Counted from the stretch's first letter, positions 16,980 to 26,315 are shown. The stretch: 64,000 nt of DNA from Blastocatellia bacterium (GCA_003168335.1 PMSM01000006.1:1-64000), one strand, 5' to 3'. Notes: generated by a model not told the origin, from the sequence alone. Numbers and translations: made by a program.

Positions 16980-19490
16980 TCAGGCGTGCTTCTCTTGCGC
17001 CGTTGGCTCGGGTGAGGGTAGCGGTTGCAGGTCGCTCTTATATCCACATTCTTCATTCGCACAACGGCGCGTCATCCCTTTTTTAGTCGTCTTCTCCAAC
17101 AGGAAAGGCGCGCCGCATTGCGGACACTTCTCGATGATCGGCTTGTCCCAGTAGACCGCTTCACATTTCGGATACTCGGCGCAGCCATAGAATATCTTGC
17201 CGCGCTTCGATCGCTTGACGATGAGTTCACCCTTACAGCCCGGACGCGGGCACGCCACGCCGGTCGTCTCGCGTTTGATATATTTGCACTTCGGGTAATT
17301 CGAGCACGAGATGAACTCGCCAAAGCGCCCATGACGCTTCACCAGTTGCGCATTATCAACAGGGCACTTTTCGTCCAGGACTTCCGGCGGGGCGCTAACC
17401 TGGCCGCTCTTGGAAATCTTGCGGATGTTGCGACAGTCGGGATAACCCGAACAGCCGTAGAACGGCCCGAACCGGCCGCGCTTCATTTGCATCTGCTTGC
17501 CGCACAGTTCACATGCTTCGGGCTCTTCTGCTTCTCCATTACCAGAGCCGTCAGTTGAAGCCGCGCCGTCCGCCGCGGCGGCCGGCTCAGCATCACGTGT
17601 GGCGCCGCATTCAAGGCACTTGAGATACTTGCCAAAACGACCCAGCTTTTGCACCATGCCCGGCGTGTTGCACTTCAAACAAACTTCTTCAGTAGGCGTT
17701 TCCTTCGTCTTGATTTCGGTGGAATACTTCTGAAATTGGGCGAGATCCAACTTGAATTTGTCATAGAATTCGGTCAACGCATCGGTCCACTTGAGCTTGC
17801 CTTCTTCGATTTCATCGAGCTCCTGTTCCATCCTCGCGGTGTAGGTCTCGTTGAAAAGATCGGCAAAGCCGCCTTCGATCAAAACGTCGTTCACGGTCTT
17901 GCCCAGCGCGGTCGGATGGAAACGTCCTTCTTTCTTTTCGACGTATTCGCGATCCTGGATGGTGGTCATGATGGCCGCGTAAGTCGAAGGCCGGCCGATG
18001 CCCTTCTCTTCCAGAACCTTCACCAAAGTAGCCTCAGTGAAACGCGGTGGCGGCTCAGTGAAGTGTTGTTCCGGATCGATCTTGTTGGGCACCAGCGTCT
18101 CGCCCGTGGCGACCAGCGGCAGAGTGCGCTCGTCTTCCTCATCTTCACCCTTCTCGTCGCGGCCCTCCTGATAGACCTTCAGAAAGCCGTCGAACTTCTG
18201 CACCGAACCGGTGGCGCGAAATACGAGACGGCCGGCCTGGATATCGATCGTGGTTTGATCGAAGAGCGCGGGCATCATCTGCGAAGCGACGAACCGTTGC
18301 CAGATAAGCCGGTACAACTTCAGCTCTTCGGGTTTGAGATATTGCGCCAGCGAATCCGGCGTGCGACTTACGTCCGAAGGGCGAATCGCTTCGTGCGCGT
18401 CCTGCGCATCTTTCTTCGAACGATAATGGACCGCTTTCTCAGGCAGGTAGTTGGCGCCGTACTGACCGTTGATAAACTGGCGCGCTTCGCCCAGCGCAGT
18501 TTCTCCCACGCGGGTCGAGTCGGTGCGCATATAAGTGATCAGACCGACTGAACCTTCGGCGCCAATCTCTACACCCTCGTAAAGGTGCTGGGCAATCATC
18601 ATCGTCCGCTTCACCGCAAAGCCGAGTTTGCGCGCAGCTTCCTGCTGCAACTTGGAAGTGATGAAGGGTGGGACGGGATTCCGTTTGCGCTCTTTGGTGG
18701 TGACCTCATTGACGACGAAAGATTGCTGCGCGGCTTCGGCGACCAGGTCTTTGGCCTGCGACTCGTTGCCGATCAGGATTTCGGTCTTCTTAAGATCGTT
18801 GTCAAAGCCGCTGGTCTTGACTGTCTGCTCGCCGACTTTCAACAAGCGCGCGTCAAATGCTGGTGGTTGTTTGCCGCCGACATTCGCCGCTATCGTCCAG
18901 TACTCAGTTTTCTTGAATGCTTCGATTTCGCGTTCGCGCTCAACCACCATGCGCAACGCCACCGATTGCACGCGGCCCGCGCTCAGCCGCCCACCGATCG
19001 TGCGACAGAGCAAGGGCGAGACTTTGTAGCCAACCAGACGATCGAGCACGCGGCGCGCCTGCTGCGCGTCAACCAGGTTTCCGTCAATCTGTTTCGGATG
19101 TTCGAATGCCTGTTGCACGGCGCGCTTGGTAATCTCGTTGAACATCACGCGGAAAGTAGGTATGACCGGCTTCTTGGGAACGATCTCTTCGGCCAGATGC
19201 TGGCAGATCGCTTCCCCTTCACGATCCGGGTCGGCGGCAAGATAAATTGCCGTGGCGGTCTTAGCGGTCTTCTTCAGATCGGAAACGATCTTCTTGTTGT
19301 TGCGCTTCTTCGAATCTGGAATGATCTCGTATTCCGGCTGGAAATTATTCTGCACGTCGACGCCCAGGCCCTTCGAAGGCAGATCCTTGATATGCCCGAT
19401 CGAGGCCATCACGATGAAGTCCTTGCCGAGATATTTATTGATGGTTTTCGCCTTGGCGGGCGATTCGACTATGACCAGGTTCTTTGTCAT
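16980..19490 (-). CDS. topA: DNA topoisomerase I with extended zinc-finger tail
   Basis: 836 residues. The TOPRIM domain starts at residue 3 with E9 (IVESPAK) and D87-P-D89-R-E91 (metal site). The catalytic tyrosine is Y320 in LITYMRTDSTR. After about residue 600 come five Topo-C4-type zinc modules, e.g. CLKCNTPG...CLEC and CELCGKQM...CSGYPDC. The module starting CPVDNAQL lacks one of the first Cys pair. Type IA enzymes relax negative supercoils and are essential in most bacteria. The upstream region is shared with the divergent peroxiredoxin gene. Confidence 0.98.
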   Translation of the reverse strand: MTKNLVIVESPAKAKTINKYLGKDFIVMASIGHIKDLPSKGLGVDVQNNFQPEYEIIPDSKKRNNKKIVSDLKKTAKTATAIYLAADPDREGEAICQHLAEEIVPKKPVIPTFRVMFNEITKRAVQQAFEHPKQIDGNLVDAQQARRVLDRLVGYKVSPLLCRTIGGRLSAGRVQSVALRMVVEREREIEAFKKTEYWTIAANVGGKQPPAFDARLLKVGEQTVKTSGFDNDLKKTEILIGNESQAKDLVAEAAQQSFVVNEVTTKERKRNPVPPFITSKLQQEAARKLGFAVKRTMMIAQHLYEGVEIGAEGSVGLITYMRTDSTRVGETALGEARQFINGQYGANYLPEKAVHYRSKKDAQDAHEAIRPSDVSRTPDSLAQYLKPEELKLYRLIWQRFVASQMMPALFDQTTIDIQAGRLVFRATGSVQKFDGFLKVYQEGRDEKGEDEEDERTLPLVATGETLVPNKIDPEQHFTEPPPRFTEATLVKVLEEKGIGRPSTYAAIMTTIQDREYVEKKEGRFHPTALGKTVNDVLIEGGFADLFNETYTARMEQELDEIEEGKLKWTDALTEFYDKFKLDLAQFQKYSTEIKTKETPTEEVCLKCNTPGMVQKLGRFGKYLKCLECGATRDAEPAAAADGAASTDGSGNGEAEEPEACELCGKQMQMKRGRFGPFYGCSGYPDCRNIRKISKSGQVSAPPEVLDEKCPVDNAQLVKRHGRFGEFISCSNYPKCKYIKRETTGVACPRPGCKGELIVKRSKRGKIFYGCAEYPKCEAVYWDKPIIEKCPQCGAPFLLEKTTKKGMTRRCANEECGYKSDLQPLPSPEPTAQEKHA

Positions 19491-19701
19491 TACTTATTTC
19501 TGTCCGGTCACGCACAGATGACTGTTCGATGACCGGAGGTTGCTTCCAAACCAATTGCCGCAGGTTTTTAGGAGCGGGCTTGAAAATAACACTAAGTATG
19601 CCTCAAACGCCAAACAGCCCCTGACTCGTCATTGGGTACTCACCGGTCAGACGGTGTATTATGACGGTCACCAAAATAACGCTTACAGGGAGAAAACATC
19701 G

Positions 19702-20235
19702 ATGTCAAAGCTCTTTCTGCTTCTCGGGATCTTAGTCATTTGTGCCACGGCCGCCCTCGCCTTTGCCGTAGCCGACGCGCCCGCCGTTGGATCCGTCGCG
19801 CCGGATTTCGCGCTGACCACTAACGAGGGAAACCAGGCCGCCCTCAAGGACTTTCGCGGCAAGTGGGTGGTGCTCTATTTCTATCCGAAAGATTTCACCA
19901 GCGGCTGCACTTTGGAGGCGCATAATTTCCAAACCGATCTCGCGAAGTATCAGGCTGCCCATGCGGTGATCCTCGGCGTCAGCGTTGACACGGCCGAATC
20001 ACACAAGAGCTTCTGCGCCAAGGAAGGCCTGGCTTTCAAACTTCTCTCCGATACGGACACCAAGGTGTCGGATGCGTACGGATCGTTGATGGAATACAGC
20101 GGCATGAAGCTCTCTGCCCGGAACACTTTCATCATCGACCCTCAGGGCAAAATTGCGAAGGTCTTCATGAAGGTCAGTCCCGGCGGTCACAGCGCCGAAG
20201 TCCTCGCCGCGCTGGCCAGTCTGCAGAAACCATAA
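19702..20235 (+). CDS. Exported peroxiredoxin (BCP/AhpC-TSA type)
   Basis: 177 residues from the ATG at 19702 (AGGGAG upstream), giving a signal peptide at 1-25. The thioredoxin-fold body has the peroxidatic C69 in YPKDFTSGCTLEAH. The classical BCP resolving Cys five residues later is absent; C105 (KSFCAKEG) is the only obvious candidate. It reduces hydroperoxides using thioredoxin-like donors. Export is the less common feature for this family and points to periplasmic defence. It is divergent from topA. Confidence 0.9.
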   Translation: MSKLFLLLGILVICATAALAFAVADAPAVGSVAPDFALTTNEGNQAALKDFRGKWVVLYFYPKDFTSGCTLEAHNFQTDLAKYQAAHAVILGVSVDTAESHKSFCAKEGLAFKLLSDTDTKVSDAYGSLMEYSGMKLSARNTFIIDPQGKIAKVFMKVSPGGHSAEVLAALASLQKP

Positions 20236-20240
20236 CTGGC

Positions 20241-20798
20241 ATGAAGCACTCCCAAGTAGTCGTGAATCTTCCGCCTGATGAAGTAATGAGGCGGCTGGCG
20301 ACATCAATCGATCAGCCAAGCCTGGGCCGCCTCATGAATCCGTTCGGCGGGAAAGATTTCTATGGCCAGCTCAACGGATATCAGTTCTGGCTGCGGAGCC
20401 GCCGGCGTTGGTCGCGAAACAGTTTCGCCCCAGTTTGCAGAGGTAATGCCATCCCAAACGGATCGGGCAGCACCATAGACTTTAGCATTGGCGTGAAGTA
20501 CACCATCCTCTGGATATTCGGTGGAATCTTTTTACTGTTGTCGCTGGTCTTCGCTCTCTTTTTGGGCATGATAGGTTTTGTTATGACAACGGGAGATTCC
20601 CGGAGCGCAATTCCATCGCTGCTGGTGGCTATTATCATGCCGCTCTTTGTCATTGTTTTTTTCGGCGGATTCTTTTTCATCACCAAGCAGATGGGCAAGA
20701 GCGACGAACGGAATTTAAGTTACTTTCTGCAGAGCCTGTTTCGCGACGTGATCGTGCAGCCGGCCCAATTTGCTCAGCCGCTGGCGACCCCTCGTTGA
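20241..20798 (+). CDS. Membrane protein of unknown function
   Basis: 185 residues beginning 5 nt after the peroxiredoxin stop, so probably co-transcribed with it. The N-terminal 85 residues are soluble and basic. Two strong membrane segments follow (about 88-113 and 124-148) joined by a short loop, then a 35-residue cytoplasmic tail. The layout is like small proteins carrying a PH-like or SRPBCC-like head and two membrane helices, but I recognise no family. Confidence 0.7.
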   Translation: MKHSQVVVNLPPDEVMRRLATSIDQPSLGRLMNPFGGKDFYGQLNGYQFWLRSRRRWSRNSFAPVCRGNAIPNGSGSTIDFSIGVKYTILWIFGGIFLLLSLVFALFLGMIGFVMTTGDSRSAIPSLLVAIIMPLFVIVFFGGFFFITKQMGKSDERNLSYFLQSLFRDVIVQPAQFAQPLATPR

Positions 20799-20830
20799 AA
20801 ATCCCCCTCGAACTCGATCCCTGGGATCAA

Positions 20831-21964
20831 TTACATCTTGCGCACAAAACACATGCCCGGGAGGGCGCGAATCAGCTCGCGCATTTCCAAAGCCAGCAGG
20901 GCGCTGGTCAGTTGCGTGATCGAAAGCTTCGTGGCTTCAGCGAGCGTATCGATCTGCTGAGGCGTATCGGTCGAGAGCAGCTTGAAGACCGCGAGCTCTG
21001 ATTCAGACAAATCCGGCGGCACGAGCTCCAGTTGATCCAACAGCTCACCCTTCTTCTTTGATTTCCTCGAGGGCGGCGGCAGCAGTTGCGCGGCAATTTC
21101 GGGGGGTAATTCACCGGCCACGTCCTGCCATTGTTGCACCAGCTTGGCGCCTGCTCCTTTTATTAGATAGTTGGTGCCAAAGGAATTTCGCGAGGTGATG
21201 TTGCCGGGCACGGCAAACACTTCGCGGTTCTGCTCCATCGCCAGCCGCGCCGTAATCAGCGATCCGGAATTCTCGGCCGCTTCAACCACCAGGACGCCCA
21301 GACTCAGTCCGCTGATCACGCGATTGCGATACGGAAAATTTTCTGAGACGGGCGGAGTTCCCAGCGGAAATTGTGTCACCATCGCTCCGCCGTGTTTCAG
21401 AATTTCGTCTGCCAGTTTTTTGTGATCGCGGGGATAGATTTGATCGAGCCCGGTACCCATCACGGCCACCGTCCGTCCTCCTGCTTCCAGCGCGCCCCGA
21501 TGGGCCGACGCATCGATCCCCCGGGCCAATCCCGAAACGATTGTCACCCCGCGCTGGGCCAACTCACGCGACATCATCAGCGCGGCATTCTGTCCATAGG
21601 TGGAACAACGCCGCGAGCCAACGATGGCGACACACGGCCGTTCCAGACACTCGGACCAGGCGCCTTTTACATACAACACGACCGGGGGATCATAAGTCTC
21701 GCGCAGCAGCGCCGGATAAACCCCGTCGTCAAGCACCAGGATGTCGCCGCCGAGTTTGCGAACGCATTCAATTTCGGTTTCCGCGCGGGCGTGCAACTCG
21801 CGCGCGGCGATACTCTCGATCGTTTCCGGCGGCAGACGCAGCAAGGCCAGTTCGCGCCGCGGCGCGTCGAAGATCGCTTCCGCCGATCCAAAGTGTTCGA
21901 GGAGGCGAGACGTCACGCGTGGCCCTACACCGGGAGTCATGTTGAGGGCGATCCAGTCCTTCAT
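20831..21964 (-). CDS. dprA: DNA-processing protein DprA
   Basis: 377 residues from the ATG at 21964; the upstream extension of the frame is made of heptamer repeats and is excluded. A helical SAM-like N-terminus (1-65) is followed by a Rossmann-like core with VAIVGSRRCSTYG, SGLARGIDASAH, MGTGLDQIYPRDH and ENSGSLITAR. A C-terminal winged-helix domain (about 310-375) ends the protein. DprA binds single-stranded DNA and loads RecA during natural transformation. Its promoter region holds a short heptamer array (21967-21995). Confidence 0.96.
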   Translation of the reverse strand: MKDWIALNMTPGVGPRVTSRLLEHFGSAEAIFDAPRRELALLRLPPETIESIAARELHARAETEIECVRKLGGDILVLDDGVYPALLRETYDPPVVLYVKGAWSECLERPCVAIVGSRRCSTYGQNAALMMSRELAQRGVTIVSGLARGIDASAHRGALEAGGRTVAVMGTGLDQIYPRDHKKLADEILKHGGAMVTQFPLGTPPVSENFPYRNRVISGLSLGVLVVEAAENSGSLITARLAMEQNREVFAVPGNITSRNSFGTNYLIKGAGAKLVQQWQDVAGELPPEIAAQLLPPPSRKSKKKGELLDQLELVPPDLSESELAVFKLLSTDTPQQIDTLAEATKLSITQLTSALLALEMRELIRALPGMCFVRKM

Positions 21965-21966
21965 AA

Positions 21967-21995
21967 GTGAGCAGTAAGCGGTGAGCAGTGAGCAG
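21967..21995. repeat. Heptamer repeat array (GTGAGCA / GTAAGCG)
   Basis: About four units of GTGAGCAGTAAGCGGTGAGCAGTGAGCA immediately upstream of the dprA start. The same heptamer family recurs at 53716-53767 and 53832-53866. Confidence 0.7.
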
Positions 21996-22174
21996 AATTC
22001 AATCTGCCGAAAACTCGTCCGGTCGCTGCTTATGAGGGCAAGGAAATAACACTTCGACAAAGAACCGTCAAGCAAGTCTCATTAGCAAGTTTTGTATCAA
22101 CGAATGGAAGTCGGCAAGCAAGATCATGGCAGGAACAAGCAAGCGTTTTTCCTGCCTACTGCTTCCTGCCTTTA

Positions 22175-22230
22175 CCCCGTGAGATACAACCTTCAAGCTG
22201 TGCTGAAGCCAAAGTATTTATCTCACGGGG
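22175..22230. repeat. Nested inverted repeat 3' of tRNA-Sec
   Basis: A perfect 12-bp outer stem (CCCCGTGAGATA at 22175 with TATCTCACGGGG at 22219) encloses an inner hairpin, CTTCAAGC / GCTGAAG. The intervening bases are unpaired. There is no T-run. It lies about 20 nt beyond the 3' end of the minus-strand selenocysteine tRNA. It could be a processing or termination structure or an unrelated palindromic repeat. Confidence 0.65.
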
Positions 22231-22251
22231 TGAACTGCCTACTTTCTTGGT

Positions 22252-22350
22252 TGGCGGAGGCGTGTAGGAATCGAACCTACCTGAGCCTGCTCTCGCAGTC
22301 TCACTAACGGTTTTGAAGACCGCGCCATTCACCAGAACAGATGCGCCTCC
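22252..22350 (-). tRNA. selC: tRNA-Sec (selenocysteine), anticodon TCA
   Basis: A 99-nt tRNA with encoded CCA. The acceptor GGAGGCG pairs with CGCCTCC; an eighth position is a C-A mismatch. A six-pair D stem (CTGTTC / GAATGG) carries a tiny TGGT loop. The anticodon arm is GCGGT-CTTCAAA-ACCGT with TCA at 22314-22316 (complement strand). A long variable arm TGAG-A-CTGC-GAGA-GCAG-G-CTCA and a T arm GTAGG-TTCGATT-CCTAC follow, with discriminator G. The long acceptor/T domain, six-pair D stem and UCA anticodon identify selenocysteine tRNA rather than a suppressor tRNA-Ser. It implies SelA, SelB, SelD and selenoproteins elsewhere in the genome; none is visible here. Confidence 0.95.
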
Positions 22351-22509
22351 ACGCTTTAAGAGCCAGAGGTCAAAAACCCTACGCGCCGCGACTCCGGCCT
22401 GTCAAGCGTTGTCTATTCGGTTGAACGCTGATGGAGATTCCGCCTATGTGTGTTATACACAGACAGATCTCATTTCGAGTGATTAACTGAGCCTTTTCAG
22501 GAGGACCTG

Positions 22510-22989
22510 ATGAAGCTATTAACCCTGGTTTTATTCTGCAGTCTGATAGTTGCTGTCTCCAGCAGGTCAGCAACCGCCCAACACGCGACCTCACCTTCTC
22601 CGGCGGCCCGATCTCCTGAAGTTGTCCTTAAAGAGTTCTACAAGTGGTATATCTATGCCATCAACCATTACAAGAAAGCCACTGCTCCTTTCGAGGGGGG
22701 AATGGCAACTCTGAAGAAGTACGTTACTCTGAGGTACATTCGGGCAACGGAGAGAAACGAAAAACTGCCGGAGGGGGAGGGCTGGGACGCAGATTATTTC
22801 CTGCTGGACCAGGACACCAGTGGTTTTTCGGAGAAGAATATCTCTGTATCAAAGGTCGTGATCAAAGGCACAACAGCCACGGCAATTGTCAATTGCGGGA
22901 ATACTCTAAAGGTCAGCCTCATACAAGAAGCCGGCGTCTGGAAGATTGATAAAGTGAAAAACGACCGCGGCGACGGCCTAGTGAAATAG
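22510..22989 (+). CDS. Secreted protein, DUF3828-like
   Basis: 159 residues with a signal peptide (1-24, cleavage after ATA) and a short Pro/Ser linker. The compact domain starts VVLKEFYKWYI and continues with paired strands (VSKVVIKGTTATAIVNCGN, then WKIDKVKND). This helix-plus-sheet arrangement resembles the DUF3828/NTF2-like group of small periplasmic proteins. AGGAGG lies upstream of the ATG. No catalytic residues are evident, and function is unknown. Confidence 0.75.
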   Translation: MKLLTLVLFCSLIVAVSSRSATAQHATSPSPAARSPEVVLKEFYKWYIYAINHYKKATAPFEGGMATLKKYVTLRYIRATERNEKLPEGEGWDADYFLLDQDTSGFSEKNISVSKVVIKGTTATAIVNCGNTLKVSLIQEAGVWKIDKVKNDRGDGLVK

Positions 22990-23092
22990 AGCTCATCAGG
23001 CGCGCTCCTGCCGCCACCCCCGTCAGCAGTTAGAAAGGCTCTCCGACGGTCTTTGAAAGACTGGTACCGTCTTTGTAATTGAGGAATCGAAC

Positions 23093-24250
23093 ATGAACAA
23101 AAGCAAACTGGCGGTCAGCCGTTGTGGATTCTTGATCCTGGTGGCCATTGTCTCGTGTGCGCCGGCGTTGGCGCAGCACACGGACGACAGTCTCGGCGGT
23201 ACTTTCAACACTCCGGCCGGCGCGACGATCACAAAAACCATCATGGATCGAATCGCGCGCCGCAATCGGGAGCGGAGGCTCGCGGCCAGGCGTTCCGGCG
23301 CGAACTCAACCGGGCGCACGTCGTCATCTGGCCCGGCGCAACCGGCCGCGAAACTCAACGAAGCGTCCGTGCTCTTTCGCCCGACAGGTACGCAGCTCAA
23401 AACGCGCGAAATAGCGAATGTGATTGACGCGGGAAACCCGCAGGTGTTTAAGCTGCTGACAGTTCTGCTGGAGGAATTCGACAAGGGAGCAAGAGCAGCA
23501 GGCCACCCTAACGACCTGGCGCTCGCCATGAGTTTCTTCTTAGCCACAAACGCCAGTATCTATCACGACGCTGGTGAGCCGTCGGACCCGCAGATGGTTG
23601 AATTGCGCGACACGATCGCCGAGGCGCTCGTTGAAGGCAACGCTTTGAGCAACATGGGCGACCGTAAGAAGCAGGAGATGTATGAAGCCCTCGTGCTCTT
23701 CACCGGGTTAGCACTCGCCACTTATCAGGAAGGAAAGCGAGGCGGCAATGCCGAAACCGTGAAAGCCAGCCAGAAACTTGCCGGGCAGAATTTACTGGCC
23801 GTCATGAGTATCTCGCCAGATAAGATCACCTTTACCGATCAGGCGGGGCTGAACATCGAAGCAGAACCTGCCGCTGCTATCGCGACTGCCCCGCAATCTT
23901 CTCTGGAGCCAACTGGTCCTCAGAATGCTCCTGCGGCAACTATCAGCGCGGGTAAATTGGTCATTGAGTTTGAAGGAAACGAGGTTCGCGCCAATCAGAT
24001 GTACGGGGGAAAAAGAATTCGCGTCAACGGCACGGTAAATTCGATTGACATTCTGAAAGACGGCCGAATTACCCTGACCTTTGTTTCCCCGGCGATGGGT
24101 TACGCTAATACGCGATGCTATTTCAACAAGTCACAAAGCTCCCGGTTAGCTGAATTAAAGGGCGGTCAAGAGGCGATTGTTGAAGGAACCGTGCGCGGAC
24201 TTGATGGTCGAAGGTTTTACGTTGAGTTGGAAGACTGCATCGTTCCTTAG
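23093..24250 (+). CDS. Secreted protein with C-terminal OB-fold (tRNA_anti-like)
   Basis: 385 residues. A signal peptide (about 1-26) is followed by a basic, low-complexity stretch (45-95). A helical domain (about 95-245) then follows, containing NLRDT-type helices (PQMVELRDTIAEALVEGNAL). After an Ala/Pro linker comes a final domain (about 290-385) with FEGNEVRANQMYGGKRIRV and AIVEGTVRGLDG. The last part matches the tRNA_anti-like OB-fold group found in exported bacterial proteins of unknown role. No enzyme motif is seen. Confidence 0.75.
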   Translation: MNKSKLAVSRCGFLILVAIVSCAPALAQHTDDSLGGTFNTPAGATITKTIMDRIARRNRERRLAARRSGANSTGRTSSSGPAQPAAKLNEASVLFRPTGTQLKTREIANVIDAGNPQVFKLLTVLLEEFDKGARAAGHPNDLALAMSFFLATNASIYHDAGEPSDPQMVELRDTIAEALVEGNALSNMGDRKKQEMYEALVLFTGLALATYQEGKRGGNAETVKASQKLAGQNLLAVMSISPDKITFTDQAGLNIEAEPAAAIATAPQSSLEPTGPQNAPAATISAGKLVIEFEGNEVRANQMYGGKRIRVNGTVNSIDILKDGRITLTFVSPAMGYANTRCYFNKSQSSRLAELKGGQEAIVEGTVRGLDGRRFYVELEDCIVP

Positions 24251-24398
24251 ACCGTTGGCTCAGGTAATGATCATTTCGAGGAGAATGCTGGCATGGCCAA
24301 TAGAAAGATCCACCGAGTTGATGGAAAGAGACAGAAGTGATTCAACCGGGAAGCAGCATCGATCTAATCCGCAGCGAGCCCCAACAGCGTTCGGTGCT

Positions 24399-24538
24399 GC
24401 CCTAATTTCAGTTTTCTCTGCGGCCCTCTGCGCCAACATCTGGGCTCTCTGCGGTTAATGTCTTTGGCTTGGGCAATTAACCGCCGAGAAGAATCAGAGG
24501 TCTTCGCAGAGGACGCAGAGAACGACTTGAATTAGGGC
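24399..24538. repeat. CTCTGCG-type long inverted repeat, copy 1
   Basis: GCCCTAATTTCAGTTTTCTCTGCG at the left is mirrored by CGCAGAGAACGACTTGAATTAGGGC at the right, with extra TCTGCGG / CCGCCGAG pairings inside. Similar structures lie at 31162-31290 and 41041-41145. The rest of the 24251-24652 gap shows no gene. Confidence 0.75.
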
Positions 24539-24652
24539 ACTACCCTCCGTTCCGCCCCCTTGACCCGAAAGTGCCCTTCCGCTTATGCTAACGTCCCGAA
24601 CGAACGTTCGAACGGCACTCAAAAAAAAGACGCCGCCGGCACTTGCTTCAGC

Positions 24653-26302
24653 ATGATCAACTTTCAAACTTCGCCCGAACAATACAAACACTGGAAGCTC
24701 TCGGTAGCCGGGGTGGTCGCCACGCTCTCGATGGACGTGCAGGAAGACCAAACGCTCGCCGATGGGTACAAACTCAAGCTTAATTCTTACGACCTCGGCG
24801 TGGATATTGAACTCGCCGACGCGATCCAACGGATCAGGTTCGAGCACCCGGAAGTCCGAGCCGTCGTGGTCACTAGTCTGAAGCCGCGTATCTTCTGCGC
24901 CGGCGCGAATATCTACATGCTGGGCACGTCGTCGCATGCGTTCAAAGTCAACTTCTGCAAGTTTACGAATGAGACGCGCTGTGCGATGGAAGATGATTCG
25001 CGCCACTCAGGCCGGCGCTATATCGCAGCGCTGAATGGCACGGCGTCAGGTGGCGGATACGAACTCGCAATCGCTTGCGATGAAATTTATTTGGTTGACG
25101 ATGGCAACTCGGCCGTCTCCCTTCCCGAAGTCCCACTGCTTGGCGTGCTGCCCGGCACGGGCGGTCTGACGAGACTTGTCGATAAACGAAAAGTGCGTCG
25201 TGATCGTGCCGACGTATTCTCAACGCTCGCCGAAGGATTGAAAGGCAAGCGCGCGAAAGAGTGGGGACTAATCAACGATTCGTTTCCCACGAGCAAGTTT
25301 CAGGAATCGATCGAAGCGCGCGTGACGCAAGTTGCTAACTTGCGTTCCGATGGAAACGCGCAAGTTAACATCTTGCGCTACAACGGCATCAAGTTGAATG
25401 CGCTCGCGGTTGAAGCAACTGCTGACAGTCGCAACTACAAGTACGTGAGTCTGAAACTCAATCGCGACAAACGTTACGTTGACTTGACTGTGCGTGGTCC
25501 AGAGGCTGGTTTACCCACGACGCTGGAAGAAATCGAGACGCTCGGCGAGGCGTACTGGCCTTTGGCTGCCTATCGACAACTGGACGATGCGCTGCTGCAT
25601 CTGCGGGTAAACGAGCCTGAGATTGGTTTGGTTTGCCTGCGAACTGAAGGCAGCATCGATAACTTACTGGCCCTTGATAAGACGCTCGCGGCGAATCGCG
25701 AACACTGGTTGATTCGCGAGATCATCCTGCACATGGCGCGCGTGCTGCGCCGGCTTGATCTTACGGCGAAGAGCTTCTTTGCGATTATCGAACCCGGCAG
25801 TTGCTTTGCGGGCAACCTGCTCGAACTTGTGCTGGCCTCGGACCGCGCTTACATGCTGAACGATCCGGATCAGAAAGTTGAGATCGCAACGAGTGGACTC
25901 AACGCCGGCGCCTTCCTGATGAGCAACGGATTGGCCCGGGTGCAATCGCGCTTTCTGGCTGAAGCGGACAAAGTTGATGAAGTGCTCGGCCACGAAGGTC
26001 CGTTCGACACCGCAGCAGGGGACGCCGCCGGACTGATCACGTTTGCGCCCGATGATCTGGATTGGGAGGACGAAATTCGGGTGGCGATAGAAGAAAGAAC
26101 GTCGTTGTCGCCGGACGCTTTGACGGGCATGGAAGCGTCTCTGAGATTCGCTGGGCCGGAATCGATGGACACGAAAATCTTCGGACGTCTGACCGCGTGG
26201 CAGAACTGGATCTTTCAAAGACCGAATGCGGTCGGTCCCCAGGGCGCGTTGACCAATTACGGTAAGCCGACGCAGTCGCAGTTTGATTACAAGAGGACTT
26301 AG
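24653..26302 (+). CDS. boxC: 2,3-epoxybenzoyl-CoA dihydrolase (benzoyl-CoA-dihydrodiol lyase)
   Basis: 549 residues from the ATG at 24653, close to the family length of about 550. Two crotonase-like halves are present: the first has IFCAGANIYMLG, ALNGTASGGGYELAIACD and LLGVLPGTGGLTRLVDKRKVRRD, and the second has a Gly/Phe-rich IEPGSCFAGNLLEL. BoxC opens the ring of 2,3-epoxybenzoyl-CoA in the aerobic benzoyl-CoA pathway, releasing formate. Residues about 225-242 are encoded by a 54-bp double palindrome that keeps the frame open. A perfect hairpin, GCGTGAC / GTCACGC, follows the stop. boxB lies downstream; boxA and the ligase are not in the window. Confidence 0.93.
   Translation: MINFQTSPEQYKHWKLSVAGVVATLSMDVQEDQTLADGYKLKLNSYDLGVDIELADAIQRIRFEHPEVRAVVVTSLKPRIFCAGANIYMLGTSSHAFKVNFCKFTNETRCAMEDDSRHSGRRYIAALNGTASGGGYELAIACDEIYLVDDGNSAVSLPEVPLLGVLPGTGGLTRLVDKRKVRRDRADVFSTLAEGLKGKRAKEWGLINDSFPTSKFQESIEARVTQVANLRSDGNAQVNILRYNGIKLNALAVEATADSRNYKYVSLKLNRDKRYVDLTVRGPEAGLPTTLEEIETLGEAYWPLAAYRQLDDALLHLRVNEPEIGLVCLRTEGSIDNLLALDKTLAANREHWLIREIILHMARVLRRLDLTAKSFFAIIEPGSCFAGNLLELVLASDRAYMLNDPDQKVEIATSGLNAGAFLMSNGLARVQSRFLAEADKVDEVLGHEGPFDTAAGDAAGLITFAPDDLDWEDEIRVAIEERTSLSPDALTGMEASLRFAGPESMDTKIFGRLTAWQNWIFQRPNAVGPQGALTNYGKPTQSQFDYKRT
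25325..25378. repeat. 54-bp double palindrome inside boxC
   Basis: Two back-to-back 21-bp palindromes (ACGCAAGTTGCTAACTTGCG plus T, and GCGCAAGTTAACATCTTGCG plus C) are separated by 12 bp, wholly inside the boxC reading frame. Its length is exactly 18 codons. Confidence 0.8.
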
Positions 26303-26315
26303 AACGCGAGAAACT

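Noticed and set aside
17649-19532. Long plus-strand frames opposite topA
   Set aside because: They are shadows of the topA codon pattern; topA has full-length motifs on the minus strand.
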